Assembly (NCBI GenBank): GCA_019694955.1
Contig: JAIBAX010000014.1
Coordinates: 1 to 64,000 of the forward strand
Source: Chitinophagales bacterium
GTDB taxonomy: Bacteria > Bacteroidota > Bacteroidia > Chitinophagales > JADIYW01
Length of the DNA: 64,000 nt
Direction of reading: 5' to 3'
A model generated the notes under the pieces. It saw only the letters and a list, made by a program, of their open reading frames with translations, was not told the origin of the DNA and did not search any database. The position numbers and the translations under genes are program-made. Below, piece by piece: positions 42,830 to 51,990 of this stretch (position 1 is the first letter of the stretch; every line of letters begins with the position of its first letter).

Positions 42830-45474
42830 AGAAAATTATATTGATATTTTTAGTAATGATGCTGACATGGGGAAAATCTTTTTCTCAAGGTCTAGACTCA
42901 TTAACCATAGATTACAGCAATCCAAAAAAATATATCCTCGCTTCTTATGAAGTAACCGGAACAAACTTCCTCGACCAAAATATCATCAAGTCGCTCACCG
43001 GACTAGTTGCAGGCGAAGAAATACTCATTCCTGGAGAAGATATTTCAAAAGCCATCAGAAACCTGTGGAAACAAGGACTCTTCTCAGATGTTTCAGTGTT
43101 TATCAATAAAATCGACGGAGACAAAGTACATCTGGAAATTAGAATCCAAGAGAAGCCTAAGCTTTCTACCTTCGAATTTTCCGGAAAAAACATGAAGAAA
43201 GGAACCATCGAAGACTATAATAAAAAGTTAGATATTTTAAAAGGTAAACCCGTCACGGAAGCCTTGAAATTAAACGTAAAGAATACCATTGGCGATGTTT
43301 TACAAGAGAAAAAATACCTATATCCAACCATTACTATTACCGAAAAGAAAGACTCTACCCTGCCCAATTCTGCCATCCTTATGGTAAATGTTGATCCAGG
43401 ATATAAGATAAAGGTGGGAGAAATAGACTTCGTCGGTGTGGAAGAAGGAGACCCTCGCAAGATAAGAAAAGCCATGAAAAACACCAAAGCAGCAACTTCT
43501 GTTAAATTCTTTAAACCAGAAGATAAAGAAGTGTTGACAGATAAAACCAAAAGAAGAAACTTCTTATATACCCTGGCCAATCTGAACTTCAGCTCAGTAC
43601 GCGACTTCTTGAGTGATCGTGTAAGACTTTCTTTCTTTAAATCGTCCAAATTTAATGAAGAAAACTATGAGAAAGATAAACGAGCATTGATTGATTATTA
43701 TAACTCAATTGGACATAGGGATGCGAAGATTACTTTTGACACCGTATATCTGGCATCCAAAAGTGCCATGAATGTGCAAATCGTCGTCGATGAAGGAAAG
43801 AAATATTATTTTAGAAACATAGAGTTTAAGGGGAACTCCAAATATGAATCTGCTTATCTTCAAAAAATATTAGGCATTAAAAAAGGAGATGTTTACAATA
43901 GCGAACTCCTACAAAAGAAACTCAACCTCGACCCAAATGGCACAGATGTTTCTACCTTATACTATGATGATGGCTACTTGTTTTTTACCGTTAACCCTAC
44001 AGAAACAGCCGTAGTTGGAGACTCCATAGATTTGGAGATTAGGATCAACGAAGGACCGCAGGCAACCATTGACAAGGTCATCATTGAAGGAAATGACAAA
44101 ACAAATGACCATGTCATCAGAAGAGAACTAAGAACCGTTCCCGGTAATAAATTTAGTCGTACCGATTTAATACGTTCGCAAAGAGAAATCGCTAACCTTG
44201 GTTTCTTTGATGCTGAAAAAATTGAAGTAAATCCTATCCCACATCCTGAAACAGGTACTGTTGATATACAATACAAGGTCGTTGAAAAATCCGCAGATCA
44301 GGTGGAGTTGTCTGCCGGTTGGGGAGGTTCAGAGGGGTTGATTGGAACACTCGGACTTTCTTTCAACAATTTCTCCGTAAAAAACATATTTAAAAAGGGT
44401 TCATGGTCTCCGCTTCCAACGGGAGATGGACAAAAACTGAGCATCCGTGCACAGAGTAACGGTAAAAGATATCAATCCTATAATTTCTCCTTTACAGAAC
44501 CTTGGTTAGGTGGAAGAAAACCAAATGCTTTCTCCATAAGTGCATTTAGTTCAAGATTCCAAACACTGGATGCCAACAGAGATGTATCCGGAAAACAAAT
44601 CACCAATGGATTCTCTATCGGGTTAGGAACAAGGTTGAAGAAACCCGATGATTATTTCATCGTTCAAAGTTCATTGAACTTCCAAAATTATAACCTTAAA
44701 AATTTCCAACAATTTCTAGCATCCAATGGAGAGAGTATTAGTGATGGAAATTTCAATAACCTCAACCTAAAGATTGTATTCGCCAGAAACTCCATAGATC
44801 AACCCATCTTCCCTACTAGTGGTGCTAATGTTGAGTTGATTGGTCAGTTTACACCTCCTTACTCACTTATCAAGAAAAAAGACAATTATAATGACCTTTC
44901 TCCAAATGAGAAGTATAGATGGATAGAGTACCACAAATGGAGACTAAATGTAGAGTGGTATCAGTCATTGGGTAAGAAATTTGTGCTTAGAACCGCAGCT
45001 AAGTTTGGCTTCCTTGGCAAGTATAACGACAAAGTAGGCACATCGCCTTTTGAGCGATTTGAAGTTGGCGGTAATGGACTTCCCGGAAATATTACCTTAT
45101 TCGGTCAAGACATCATCGCACATAGAGGATACAATGTTTACTCACCAAACGGTGGTGCGTCCATATTTAACAAATTCACCTTAGAAGTACGTTATCCATT
45201 CAGCCTGAACCCACAGGCATCTGTTTGGGGTTTAGCATTCTTTGAGGCTGGAAACGCATGGAATAGCTTTAAAGATTATAACCCATTCAAGCTCAATAGA
45301 AGCGTGGGTATCGGTATTCGTGCAATGTTGCCAATGTTTGGCTTATTAGGAGTGGATTACGGCGTAAGGTTTGATAATAATCCGGGAAGCTTGATAACCA
45401 AGTCTAACGGATTCTTTGATTATATCGGAAAAAATGGAGAATTTACCATAATTTTAGGATTCGAACCTGAATAA
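42826..45474 (+). CDS. bamA: Outer membrane protein assembly factor BamA
   Basis: 882 residues. A signal peptide (MKKIILIFLVMMLTWGKSFSQ) is followed by consecutive POTRA domains up to about residue 480 (for example YEVTGTNFLDQNIIKSLTGL and IEGNDKTNDHVIRRELRTVP). The C-terminal Omp85 barrel ends in TIILGFEPE. The core barrel motif resembling VRGY is not identical: the segment GYNVYSPNGGASIFNKF is present where the VRGF/Y-type loop leads into a strand. BamA folds and inserts outer-membrane barrels. Two OmpH/Skp chaperone genes follow at once, a conserved functional group. Confidence 0.95.
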   Translation: MKKIILIFLVMMLTWGKSFSQGLDSLTIDYSNPKKYILASYEVTGTNFLDQNIIKSLTGLVAGEEILIPGEDISKAIRNLWKQGLFSDVSVFINKIDGDKVHLEIRIQEKPKLSTFEFSGKNMKKGTIEDYNKKLDILKGKPVTEALKLNVKNTIGDVLQEKKYLYPTITITEKKDSTLPNSAILMVNVDPGYKIKVGEIDFVGVEEGDPRKIRKAMKNTKAATSVKFFKPEDKEVLTDKTKRRNFLYTLANLNFSSVRDFLSDRVRLSFFKSSKFNEENYEKDKRALIDYYNSIGHRDAKITFDTVYLASKSAMNVQIVVDEGKKYYFRNIEFKGNSKYESAYLQKILGIKKGDVYNSELLQKKLNLDPNGTDVSTLYYDDGYLFFTVNPTETAVVGDSIDLEIRINEGPQATIDKVIIEGNDKTNDHVIRRELRTVPGNKFSRTDLIRSQREIANLGFFDAEKIEVNPIPHPETGTVDIQYKVVEKSADQVELSAGWGGSEGLIGTLGLSFNNFSVKNIFKKGSWSPLPTGDGQKLSIRAQSNGKRYQSYNFSFTEPWLGGRKPNAFSISAFSSRFQTLDANRDVSGKQITNGFSIGLGTRLKKPDDYFIVQSSLNFQNYNLKNFQQFLASNGESISDGNFNNLNLKIVFARNSIDQPIFPTSGANVELIGQFTPPYSLIKKKDNYNDLSPNEKYRWIEYHKWRLNVEWYQSLGKKFVLRTAAKFGFLGKYNDKVGTSPFERFEVGGNGLPGNITLFGQDIIAHRGYNVYSPNGGASIFNKFTLEVRYPFSLNPQASVWGLAFFEAGNAWNSFKDYNPFKLNRSVGIGIRAMLPMFGLLGVDYGVRFDNNPGSLITKSNGFFDYIGKNGEFTIILGFEPE

Positions 45475-45543
45475 TAAAACCTAAATATTTGTGAATTTTT
45501 TGTTTTTGGCATAGCGTTTGAAATTTTCAATACTGTAAAATAA

Positions 45544-46065
45544 ATGAATATGAAAAAAGTGTTTTTTCTCTTTGGATTTCTGATGATGGTATCATTTGCC
45601 ACACAAGCACAGCGGTTTGCATATGTCAACACAGAATATATCTTAGGAAAAGTTCCTGAATATAAGGAAGCGCAAAAAAAGTTAGATGAGATTGCCGCCG
45701 GTTGGAAAAAAGAAATCGATGCGAAGTTTCAGGAAGTAGCGACGATGTATGAGAAGTTTAACCAAGAAGAATTTCTTTTAACTGAAGACATGAAAAGAAA
45801 ACGTGAAGAAGAAATTATTGCCAAAGAAGAAGAAGCCAATAAACTTCAAAAAGCCAGATTCGGATACGAAGGCGAGTTATATAAAAAGAGACAAGAGTTG
45901 GTACAACCTATACAGGATAAAATCTTTGATGCCATTCAAAAATTGGCCACTACTAGAGGTTACGACTTCATCTTCGACAAAGCCAGCGGTGGTGCAACCC
46001 TCTTGTACACCAATCCTAGCTACGACTTAAGTGATCAGGTATTAAAAAACCTTGGATATAATTAA
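45544..46065 (+). CDS. OmpH/Skp-family periplasmic chaperone (first copy)
   Basis: 173 residues with a signal peptide (MNMKKVFFLFGFLMMVSFAT, cleavage near QAQ); an ATG two codons in is an alternative start. The mature protein starts RFAYVNTEYILGKVPEYKEA, the standard beta-strand opening. It continues with a long charged helical hairpin (about 40-130) and closes with YDFIFDKASGGATLLYTNP. Skp-like trimers hold unfolded outer-membrane proteins for BamA, encoded 70 bases upstream. Confidence 0.93.
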   Translation: MNMKKVFFLFGFLMMVSFATQAQRFAYVNTEYILGKVPEYKEAQKKLDEIAAGWKKEIDAKFQEVATMYEKFNQEEFLLTEDMKRKREEEIIAKEEEANKLQKARFGYEGELYKKRQELVQPIQDKIFDAIQKLATTRGYDFIFDKASGGATLLYTNPSYDLSDQVLKNLGYN

Positions 46066-46071
46066 AATCAT

Positions 46072-46079
46072 TATTTTTG
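46072..46079 (+). promoter_or_regulatory. Bacteroidota -7 promoter element before the second OmpH gene
   Basis: TATTTTTG matches TAnnTTTG, 26 bases before the ATG of the second chaperone. It could give extra transcription of the distal genes. Confidence 0.4.
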
Positions 46080-46104
46080 CAATCCCAATTTTAAACATTA
46101 AACA

Positions 46105-46620
46105 ATGAAGAAAATTTTATTAGTATTTGCTTTGGTAGCTACATGTTATTTTTCTACACAAGCACAAATGAAAGTCAATAAGTTTGGCTACATCAACTCA
46201 CTCGAACTCTTGGCAGCAATGCCTGAATCTGCGGTAGCAGACCAAAAAATTGAGGATTATGGAAAGGCTTTGGAACAGAGTTACACTAAGATGGTTACTG
46301 TTTATCAGGAAGAAGCGACGAAGTTTGAAGAAATGATGAATGATTCAAATGTATCAGATGCAACAAAACAAGTGGCATATGAAGAAGTAATGGAACTGCA
46401 AAAGAAAGTCGGCGAATTTGAAGCAAGCATCAGTGAAAAAATGGCTAAAAAACGCGAGGAACACTATACACCTATTATCAATAAAGCTAATGAAGCCATC
46501 AAAGCAGTAGCCAAAGCAAATGGATACACCTATATCTTTGATACATCAGTAGGTTGCTTAGTATATGCAGATGAAACCGATGATGTAATCGCATTAGTGA
46601 AAAAACAATTAGGTATATAA
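46105..46620 (+). CDS. OmpH/Skp-family periplasmic chaperone (second copy)
   Basis: 171 residues with a signal peptide (MKKILLVFALVATCYFSTQA). The mature protein opens MKVNKFGYINSLELLAAMPE, has a helical hairpin of about 45-130, and ends YTYIFDTSVGCLVYADETDD. It is a paralogue of the preceding gene but clearly diverged, so the pair is an old duplication, common in Bacteroidota. It shares the role of chaperoning outer-membrane proteins and has its own likely promoter. Confidence 0.93.
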   Translation: MKKILLVFALVATCYFSTQAQMKVNKFGYINSLELLAAMPESAVADQKIEDYGKALEQSYTKMVTVYQEEATKFEEMMNDSNVSDATKQVAYEEVMELQKKVGEFEASISEKMAKKREEHYTPIINKANEAIKAVAKANGYTYIFDTSVGCLVYADETDDVIALVKKQLGI

Positions 46621-46632
46621 AAATACACCGAG

Positions 46633-47451
46633 GTGATTAACCCGGAACAACCTATAGGGATTTTTGATTCAGGAATTGGCGGCCTAACGGTCGCCAATGC
46701 TGTTTTAAAAGAACTCCCCAATGAAAACCTCATCTACTTCGGTGACACAGCCCACCTTCCTTATGGTGATAAATCTGCCGATACCATCCGTTTTTTCTCC
46801 AAAACTATTGGCGAATTTTTTCTTTTCAAGGATTGCAAGGTAATCATCATCGCGTGTAATACCGCATCCGCCGTAGCTTACGAACTACTTTGTGAGCTGT
46901 CCGGCAACAAAGCCATCGTCATCAATGTCATCGACCCTGTTGTAGATTATACCATCGAAAGCAAGTTTAAAAAAGTGGGCATCATAGGTACGCAAGGCAC
47001 CATTAACTCCGGAATATATCCTAAAAAAATAAAAGAAAAGAATCCGGATGTAGAAGTCTGTAGCCTTGCCACACCGCTTTTAGTGCCGATGATAGAATCA
47101 GGATTTGTAACAGGACAAATCAGTGAACTCGTTTTAGAAAACTACCTGAACGATCCCATCCTGAGTGATATAGACTCATTGGTACTGGGATGCACCCATT
47201 ATCCTCTAGTAAAAAAAGAAGTAGAAGCCTATTATTTAAAGCATAATAGAAAAGTGGAGGTAATGGCCACCAACGAAATCGTTGGGAGATATGTAAAGAA
47301 TCTTATGGAAAGTAAAAATCTCCTAAGAAAGAAAAAAGGAGGCAAGCACCTGTTTTATGTCTCAGATTATACAGCGTCTTTTGCCAATACCACTAAGTTG
47401 TTCTATGGTGAAGCAGTTAACCTAGTACATTTGAAGATTACACCTCGCTAA
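46633..47451 (+). CDS. murI: Glutamate racemase
   Basis: 272 residues starting with GTG at 46633, in the sequence ACCGAGGTG. It converts L- to D-glutamate for peptidoglycan. The family pattern is complete: IGIFDSGIGGLTV, YFGDTAHLPYG, the first catalytic cysteine in IACNTASA, and the second in LVLGCTHYPLV. It is 12 bases after the second OmpH gene, so probably co-transcribed. Its 3' end overlaps the convergent dienelactone hydrolase gene by 14 bases. Confidence 0.96.
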   Translation: MINPEQPIGIFDSGIGGLTVANAVLKELPNENLIYFGDTAHLPYGDKSADTIRFFSKTIGEFFLFKDCKVIIIACNTASAVAYELLCELSGNKAIVINVIDPVVDYTIESKFKKVGIIGTQGTINSGIYPKKIKEKNPDVEVCSLATPLLVPMIESGFVTGQISELVLENYLNDPILSDIDSLVLGCTHYPLVKKEVEAYYLKHNRKVEVMATNEIVGRYVKNLMESKNLLRKKKGGKHLFYVSDYTASFANTTKLFYGEAVNLVHLKITPR

Positions 47452-48133
47452 CAGGCTCCAGATGCTTCTTCATGAAATCCACCATTCTGTTAAACGCTTT
47501 TTTGCCTTGAGCGGTATTGAAAAATAAATGAGGAATACCGTGCGGTAACACATACATATGTTTCTCAAACTTTTCACCCAAATCTGCTTCCAATTTCCGC
47601 AGCCTTTCTGCAGGAACAAAAGGATCCATATACACATAATGTCCTTGAATGGTATTTTGCACTAAAGCAGCACAGCCTTTTGGGAAACCACTGCCTTTCC
47701 TGCCAAAAGAATGGTGAAACACAACAGGAGCCTTTACCTCTTCCCTAATGGCAGCATGAAGAATAAAACCACCCGTTAAGCATTGCCCTACCATGCCAAT
47801 TCTTTGCTCATCTACTTCTTCAAAGTCCTTGAAATGATCTAAGATCTCTAACACCTCATTCAAAGGAGTGTTGCCATGGTCAGAATTATTCCGGGATAAT
47901 TCATCAAAAAACATCCGCACACAGTATTTTGAAGCACCCAAATCACTATATAAATCGGGTAGCAAGACATGAAAACCAGCATCCATTAGCAACTCAGCAG
48001 TCTTTTTAAAAGCAGGAACAATACCACTGATGTCATGCAAAAAAATGATACCCGGTCTTTTTTTGTTATCCTTTTTATACAAAAAAGCATGTACGACCCT
48101 GCCGGAAATGTCAAATGTAATTTTTTGTGCCAC
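47438..48133 (-). CDS. Dienelactone hydrolase family protein
   Basis: 231 residues of the alpha/beta-hydrolase fold, subfamily DLH: PGIIFLHDISGIVPAFKKTAELL (dienelactone-hydrolase opening), the nucleophile region MVGQCLTGGFILHAA with Cys rather than Ser at the elbow (GQCLTGG), and the C-terminal HGIPHLFFN with the likely catalytic His. The cysteine nucleophile is typical of true dienelactone hydrolases. No aromatic degradation genes are nearby, so the natural ester substrate is unknown. A TAnnTTTG motif lies at 48176-48183. Confidence 0.85.
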   Translation of the reverse strand: MAQKITFDISGRVVHAFLYKKDNKKRPGIIFLHDISGIVPAFKKTAELLMDAGFHVLLPDLYSDLGASKYCVRMFFDELSRNNSDHGNTPLNEVLEILDHFKDFEEVDEQRIGMVGQCLTGGFILHAAIREEVKAPVVFHHSFGRKGSGFPKGCAALVQNTIQGHYVYMDPFVPAERLRKLEADLGEKFEKHMYVLPHGIPHLFFNTAQGKKAFNRMVDFMKKHLEPVSEV

Positions 48134-48258
48134 GTTTTTTTCTGAAAATTACTTATTAGAATGACCAAAAACAAACAAATTTAATATGGACAAACAAATT
48201 TCAACATTAATTAACGCACTTATCGCAAAAATTTTTACAAACCAACCCATTCATCTCA

Positions 48259-48316
48259 GGTTCTAGTTGTGATGCCTTTAGGTTCTTGGTGCCTTCTTAA
48301 AGAAACCTCACAAAGG
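48259..48316. repeat. Dispersed intergenic repeat, copy 1
   Basis: Shares GTTCTAGT, then CCTTTRGKTTCTTRGTGCC and TTCTTARAGAAAC with 59901-59956 over roughly 55 bases. The segment GGTTCTT/AAAGAAACC inside it can fold into an imperfect hairpin. Confidence 0.6.
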
Positions 48317-48406
48317 GACACAGAGAAGCACAAAGGAAGAAGAATATTAGTGAATGCACGATTCAAAAAGGACGAAGTAATCTTATAGCTTATGTAGAAA
48401 TTCCGT

Positions 48407-48428
48407 GTTCACGTGTCTTCACGTGAAC
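48407..48428. repeat. Dispersed hairpin repeat, copy A
   Basis: GTTCACGTG and CACGTGAAC form a perfect 9-bp stem with a TCTT loop. The same design, with compensatory arm changes, occurs at 50296-50319 and 63710-63731. It lies 12 bases downstream of the exporter stop codon (minus strand) but lacks a T-run, so it is not a standard terminator. Confidence 0.7.
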
Positions 48429-48439
48429 GTGAGAAGATA

Positions 48440-50203
48440 TTATGTACCTTGGAATTGCATGGCATGCAGCTTTTGGTACAATCCATCTTCCTTCGCCAAC
48501 AACTCCTCATGAGTGCCCATTTCCTTGATTTCGCCCTTATCCATTACGATAATTTTATGCGCATTTTGTATAGTAGAAAGGCGGTGTGCAATCACCAAAG
48601 AAGTCCTTCCTTTTACCATTACCTCAATAGCACGCTGTATCAGCTGCTCAGATTCCGTATCTACACTGGAGGTTGCCTCATCTAAAACGAGGATTTTAGG
48701 ATTGTAAACCAGCGCACGAATAAAAGAAATCAACTGCCTTTGTCCAACCGACAGCGTTGCTCCACGCTCCATTACCGGATAGTTAAACCCGCCCGGGAGA
48801 TTCAGAATAAATTCATCAGCACCCACTAATTGCGCTGTTTTTAAGACAGTCTCTTCAGAAATATTGGGGTCATTAAGGGTAATATTATCCATAACCGTCC
48901 CAGAAAAGAGGAACACATCTTGAAGCACAACGGCGATTCCTTTTCTGAGCGATTCTAGCGTGTAATTTTTTAAATCAATGCCATCCAGAAGAATTTCTCC
49001 TCTTTGAATCTCATAGAAGCGGCTTAAGATATTTATCGTAGATGATTTTCCTGAGCCCGTTGCACCCACCAAAGCGATCGTTTCACCACTATTTACCTTA
49101 AATGAAATATCTTTCAAGACATAGTTTTCCTGATCATAAGCGAACCATACATGTTTAAATTCTATATCGCCCTGAATAGCTGTTTTTTGAATGGTGCCGG
49201 TTTTTTCGAGCTTGTCTTCCGTTTCAATAAGTTTAAATACCCGTTCTGCCGCTATCAAACCCATTTGTAGGGTGTTAAATTTATCAGCCATCATACGCAG
49301 CGGTCTGAAGGCAAGATTCAGATACATCAGAAACGCAATAATATCACCTGGTTTCCCATTATATTTTAATGATAAAACAGCACCATACCACACCATTAAT
49401 CCGATGGAAAGCGCAAGAATAATTTCTACCACCGGAAAAAAAATAGAAAAATACCATACACTTTTTAAGTTAGCATCTCGGTGTTCAATGTTTATTTGCT
49501 CAAATTTTTCCTGCTCTTGTTGCTCAGCATTAAACACCTGAACAATGCGCATTCCTGTAAGGTGTTCCTGTACAAAGGCATTCATCTGAGCGACCTTTTC
49601 CCTCACCTCATGGAAAGAACTTTTTACCGCTTCTTTGAAAACATAGGTGGCAAGAATAATAAATGGAAATGGAATGAGGGAAACCAACGTAAGCTTCCAA
49701 TTGAGATAAAACATCAGCGAAAACACAGCAATTAACGTGAGAATATCCGTAGTTAAGGTGATAATTCCTTCAGAGAAAATATTATTGATGGCTTCAACAT
49801 CATTGATGGTTCGGGTCGTAATAGTGCCGATAGGCGTTTGGTCAAAATACCTTAAATTAAGCCGCTTCACATGGTTAAATACCTTTACCCGTAAATCCTT
49901 GATAACACTTTGCCCTAAAATTCCTGATATATAACCGAATCCATATCGACTTAGGAATTCCAAAACAAGGAACACCAATGAGATTATTGACCACTTCAAT
50001 ATGCCGGAATAATTCCTGTTTAGAATTTGGTCATCGACAATTATTTTTATCAAATAAGGACGTATGGTGGAAATGGCTGCCACTAAAACACCCAACGCAA
50101 ATGAAAAAATGAATAACGATCTAAAAGGTCTGGCAAGCCGCAGAACTTTTCTGAGTGTTTTTACATCACCTTTCTGATTCGTCGAGATATTAACTCCTTC
50201 CAT
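48440..50203 (-). CDS. ABC transporter, fused permease and ATPase (MsbA-like exporter)
   Basis: 587 residues, one half-transporter that should work as a homodimer. Six transmembrane helices occupy about residues 20-320 (SLFIFSFALGVLVAAIS first). The nucleotide-binding domain has Walker A GATGSGKSST, the Q-loop VLQDVFLF, the signature LSVGQRQ, Walker B ILVLDEATSSVD, and the H-loop IAHRLS. It resembles MsbA/LmrA-type exporters of lipids or drugs. LSVGQ replaces the commoner LSGGQ. The substrate is unknown and it is alone in its direction. Confidence 0.92.
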   Translation of the reverse strand: MEGVNISTNQKGDVKTLRKVLRLARPFRSLFIFSFALGVLVAAISTIRPYLIKIIVDDQILNRNYSGILKWSIISLVFLVLEFLSRYGFGYISGILGQSVIKDLRVKVFNHVKRLNLRYFDQTPIGTITTRTINDVEAINNIFSEGIITLTTDILTLIAVFSLMFYLNWKLTLVSLIPFPFIILATYVFKEAVKSSFHEVREKVAQMNAFVQEHLTGMRIVQVFNAEQQEQEKFEQINIEHRDANLKSVWYFSIFFPVVEIILALSIGLMVWYGAVLSLKYNGKPGDIIAFLMYLNLAFRPLRMMADKFNTLQMGLIAAERVFKLIETEDKLEKTGTIQKTAIQGDIEFKHVWFAYDQENYVLKDISFKVNSGETIALVGATGSGKSSTINILSRFYEIQRGEILLDGIDLKNYTLESLRKGIAVVLQDVFLFSGTVMDNITLNDPNISEETVLKTAQLVGADEFILNLPGGFNYPVMERGATLSVGQRQLISFIRALVYNPKILVLDEATSSVDTESEQLIQRAIEVMVKGRTSLVIAHRLSTIQNAHKIIVMDKGEIKEMGTHEELLAKEDGLYQKLHAMQFQGT

Positions 50204-50295
50204 AAATGAAGGTATAAAGGTAATAGTTCTTTCGGTTAATCCAAATGCTATAAAATAAGAGAAAGGGAGACGACATTTAGTGTTCTGAATTCTCC

Positions 50296-50319
50296 CATTT
50301 TCGTGTCTCCACGAAAATG
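50296..50319. repeat. Dispersed hairpin repeat, copy B
   Basis: CATTTTCGTG and CACGAAAATG form a perfect 10-bp stem with a TCTC loop, preceded by GAATTCTCC as in the other copies (AATTCC). It lies between folB and the ABC exporter gene. Confidence 0.7.
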
Positions 50320-50353
50320 AAATGTTGCACGTTTGATAGAGCCATCGCCGCGA

Positions 50354-50740
50354 CTAATTTAATAGCTTTTCGGAATAGTCAGCACGTTCTATCACTTCAA
50401 ATGCAGAAGCACCCACTTGACCCGCCAAAGGAGGGCTTAGCTTCCGTATTTTCACCCTAATCTCACCTTCGGCACTTAAAACCTTTAACCGATGCAATAT
50501 GGAATATGCCAATGTTTCTATTAGTTTACGAGGAACAGACATCTCTTCCTGAACAATCTGATAAATACTTTCATAATTAACCGTTCGCTCCAACGCATCA
50601 TCCTCGGAGGCATGTTCAGCATGGATTTCTATGGAAACATCTACTTCAAATTCGCCACCAATAATACGCTCTTCTTCATAAAAACCATGATATGCAAAAA
50701 AATGCATGCCCTCTAAACTTAAAATATCTTTCTTAGTCAT
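50354..50740 (-). CDS. folB: Dihydroneopterin aldolase
   Basis: 128 residues. FolB cleaves dihydroneopterin to hydroxymethyl-dihydropterin and glycolaldehyde in folate synthesis. The opening DILSLEGMHFFAYHGFYEEER holds the conserved Tyr/His-Gly segment. VNYESIYQIV with a glutamate that binds the pterin, and KLIETLAYSI also match. The C-terminal KIRKLSPPLAGQVGASAFEV fits the family's KP-P-V pattern loosely. It stands alone, divergent from the acyl-CoA dehydrogenase gene. Confidence 0.92.
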   Translation of the reverse strand: MTKKDILSLEGMHFFAYHGFYEEERIIGGEFEVDVSIEIHAEHASEDDALERTVNYESIYQIVQEEMSVPRKLIETLAYSILHRLKVLSAEGEIRVKIRKLSPPLAGQVGASAFEVIERADYSEKLLN

Positions 50741-50796
50741 TACCTTTGCTTAATATTAATGCTACTTGTTTTCAAATATCGTAAAAAATATCTTAT

Positions 50797-51984
50797 ATGA
50801 TAAACCGTTATGCACAATCCTACAGAGGATTCGATTATGTTCTTTTAGATGAGTTATTAACAGATGAACAAAAGGCAGTAAGGGATAGCGTCCGAGCTTG
50901 GGTCAATAAATCAGTAATACCTATCATCGAAGATGCCGCAGAAAATTGTGCATTTCCGGAGCATTTGGTAAAGGAATTGGGAGAGATTGGCGCCTTCGGA
51001 CCACAAATCCCACAAGAATATGGGGGCTTAGGCGTTGATTATAATACATATGGCATCATCATGCAAGAATTAGAAAGAGCCGATTCAGGTTTGCGGTCTA
51101 CGGCAAGTGTACAAGGCAGCTTAGTGATGTTTCCCATTTGGAAATATGGCAGCGAAGAACAAAAGATGAAATACCTTCCTGCATTGGCTAAAGGAGAATA
51201 CTTGGGATGCTTCGGACTTACCGAACCCAATCACGGCTCCAATCCGCAAGGCATGGAGACAACTTTGAAGTATAAAGATGGAAAATATTACCTCAACGGC
51301 GCCAAAATGTGGATTACCAATTCCCCAAAAGCCGGCATTGCGGTAGTATGGGCGAAAAACGATCAGGGAGAAATTGTAGGTTGTGTCGTTGAGCGAGGCA
51401 TGAAGGGATTTTCTACACCGGAAATACATGGAAAATGGTCGCTGAGGGCATCTATAACAGGAGAATTGATTTTTGACGACGTAGAAATACCCGAAGAAAA
51501 CATCCTTCCAAAAGCAAAAGGATTAAAAGCACCCTTATCATGTTTGTCATCAGCAAGATTCGGCATCGGTTGGGGTAGCCTCGGCGCTGCAATGGACTGC
51601 CTCCATGTAGCAGTGGAATATAGTAAAGAAAGAATCCAATTTGGAAAACCCATCGGTCAGTTTCAGCTTACACAAAAGAAATTAGCAGAAATGATTACGG
51701 AGGTCACCAAAGGACAGCTATTGGCATGGAGAGTAGGATGTTTAGCGGCGGAAGGAAAAGCATCTCCCGCCATGATATCTATGGTGAAGCGCAATAACGT
51801 GGAAACAGCACTTACCATTGCCAGAGATTCCCGACAAATACTCGGCGGTATGGGCATAACGGGAGAGTTCCCAATGATGCGCCACATGATGAATCTGGAG
51901 TCAGTAATCACTTATGAAGGAACGCATGATATCCATTTGCTGATAACAGGTATGGATCTTACAGGGTTGAATGCTTTTGGGTAG
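50797..51984 (+). CDS. Acyl-CoA dehydrogenase, glutaryl-CoA dehydrogenase-like
   Basis: 395 residues, FAD-dependent. Standard features are CFGLTEPNHGSNPQGMET, WITNSPKAGIAVVWA, and the C-terminal YEGTHDIHLLITGMDLTG, whose Glu is the catalytic base. The stretch RSTASVQGSLVMFPI matches the pattern of glutaryl-CoA dehydrogenases, where an Arg and Ser bind the substrate's second carboxylate, suggesting oxidation and decarboxylation of glutaryl-CoA to crotonyl-CoA in lysine or tryptophan catabolism. No other genes of that pathway are here, so GcdH specificity is inferred. It converges on serS with a gap of six bases. Confidence 0.88.
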   Translation: MINRYAQSYRGFDYVLLDELLTDEQKAVRDSVRAWVNKSVIPIIEDAAENCAFPEHLVKELGEIGAFGPQIPQEYGGLGVDYNTYGIIMQELERADSGLRSTASVQGSLVMFPIWKYGSEEQKMKYLPALAKGEYLGCFGLTEPNHGSNPQGMETTLKYKDGKYYLNGAKMWITNSPKAGIAVVWAKNDQGEIVGCVVERGMKGFSTPEIHGKWSLRASITGELIFDDVEIPEENILPKAKGLKAPLSCLSSARFGIGWGSLGAAMDCLHVAVEYSKERIQFGKPIGQFQLTQKKLAEMITEVTKGQLLAWRVGCLAAEGKASPAMISMVKRNNVETALTIARDSRQILGGMGITGEFPMMRHMMNLESVITYEGTHDIHLLITGMDLTGLNAFG

Positions 51985-51990
51985 AAAAGT

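Larger units (their letters stand above)
48134..48439. other. Non-coding gap with dispersed repeats
   Basis: 306 bases with no gene. It holds a TAnnTTTG-type motif for the dienelactone hydrolase gene on the minus strand (TAAATTTG, 48176-48183), a repeat segment shared with 59901-59956, and a hairpin repeat at 48407-48428 just beyond the stop of the ABC exporter gene. Confidence 0.7.
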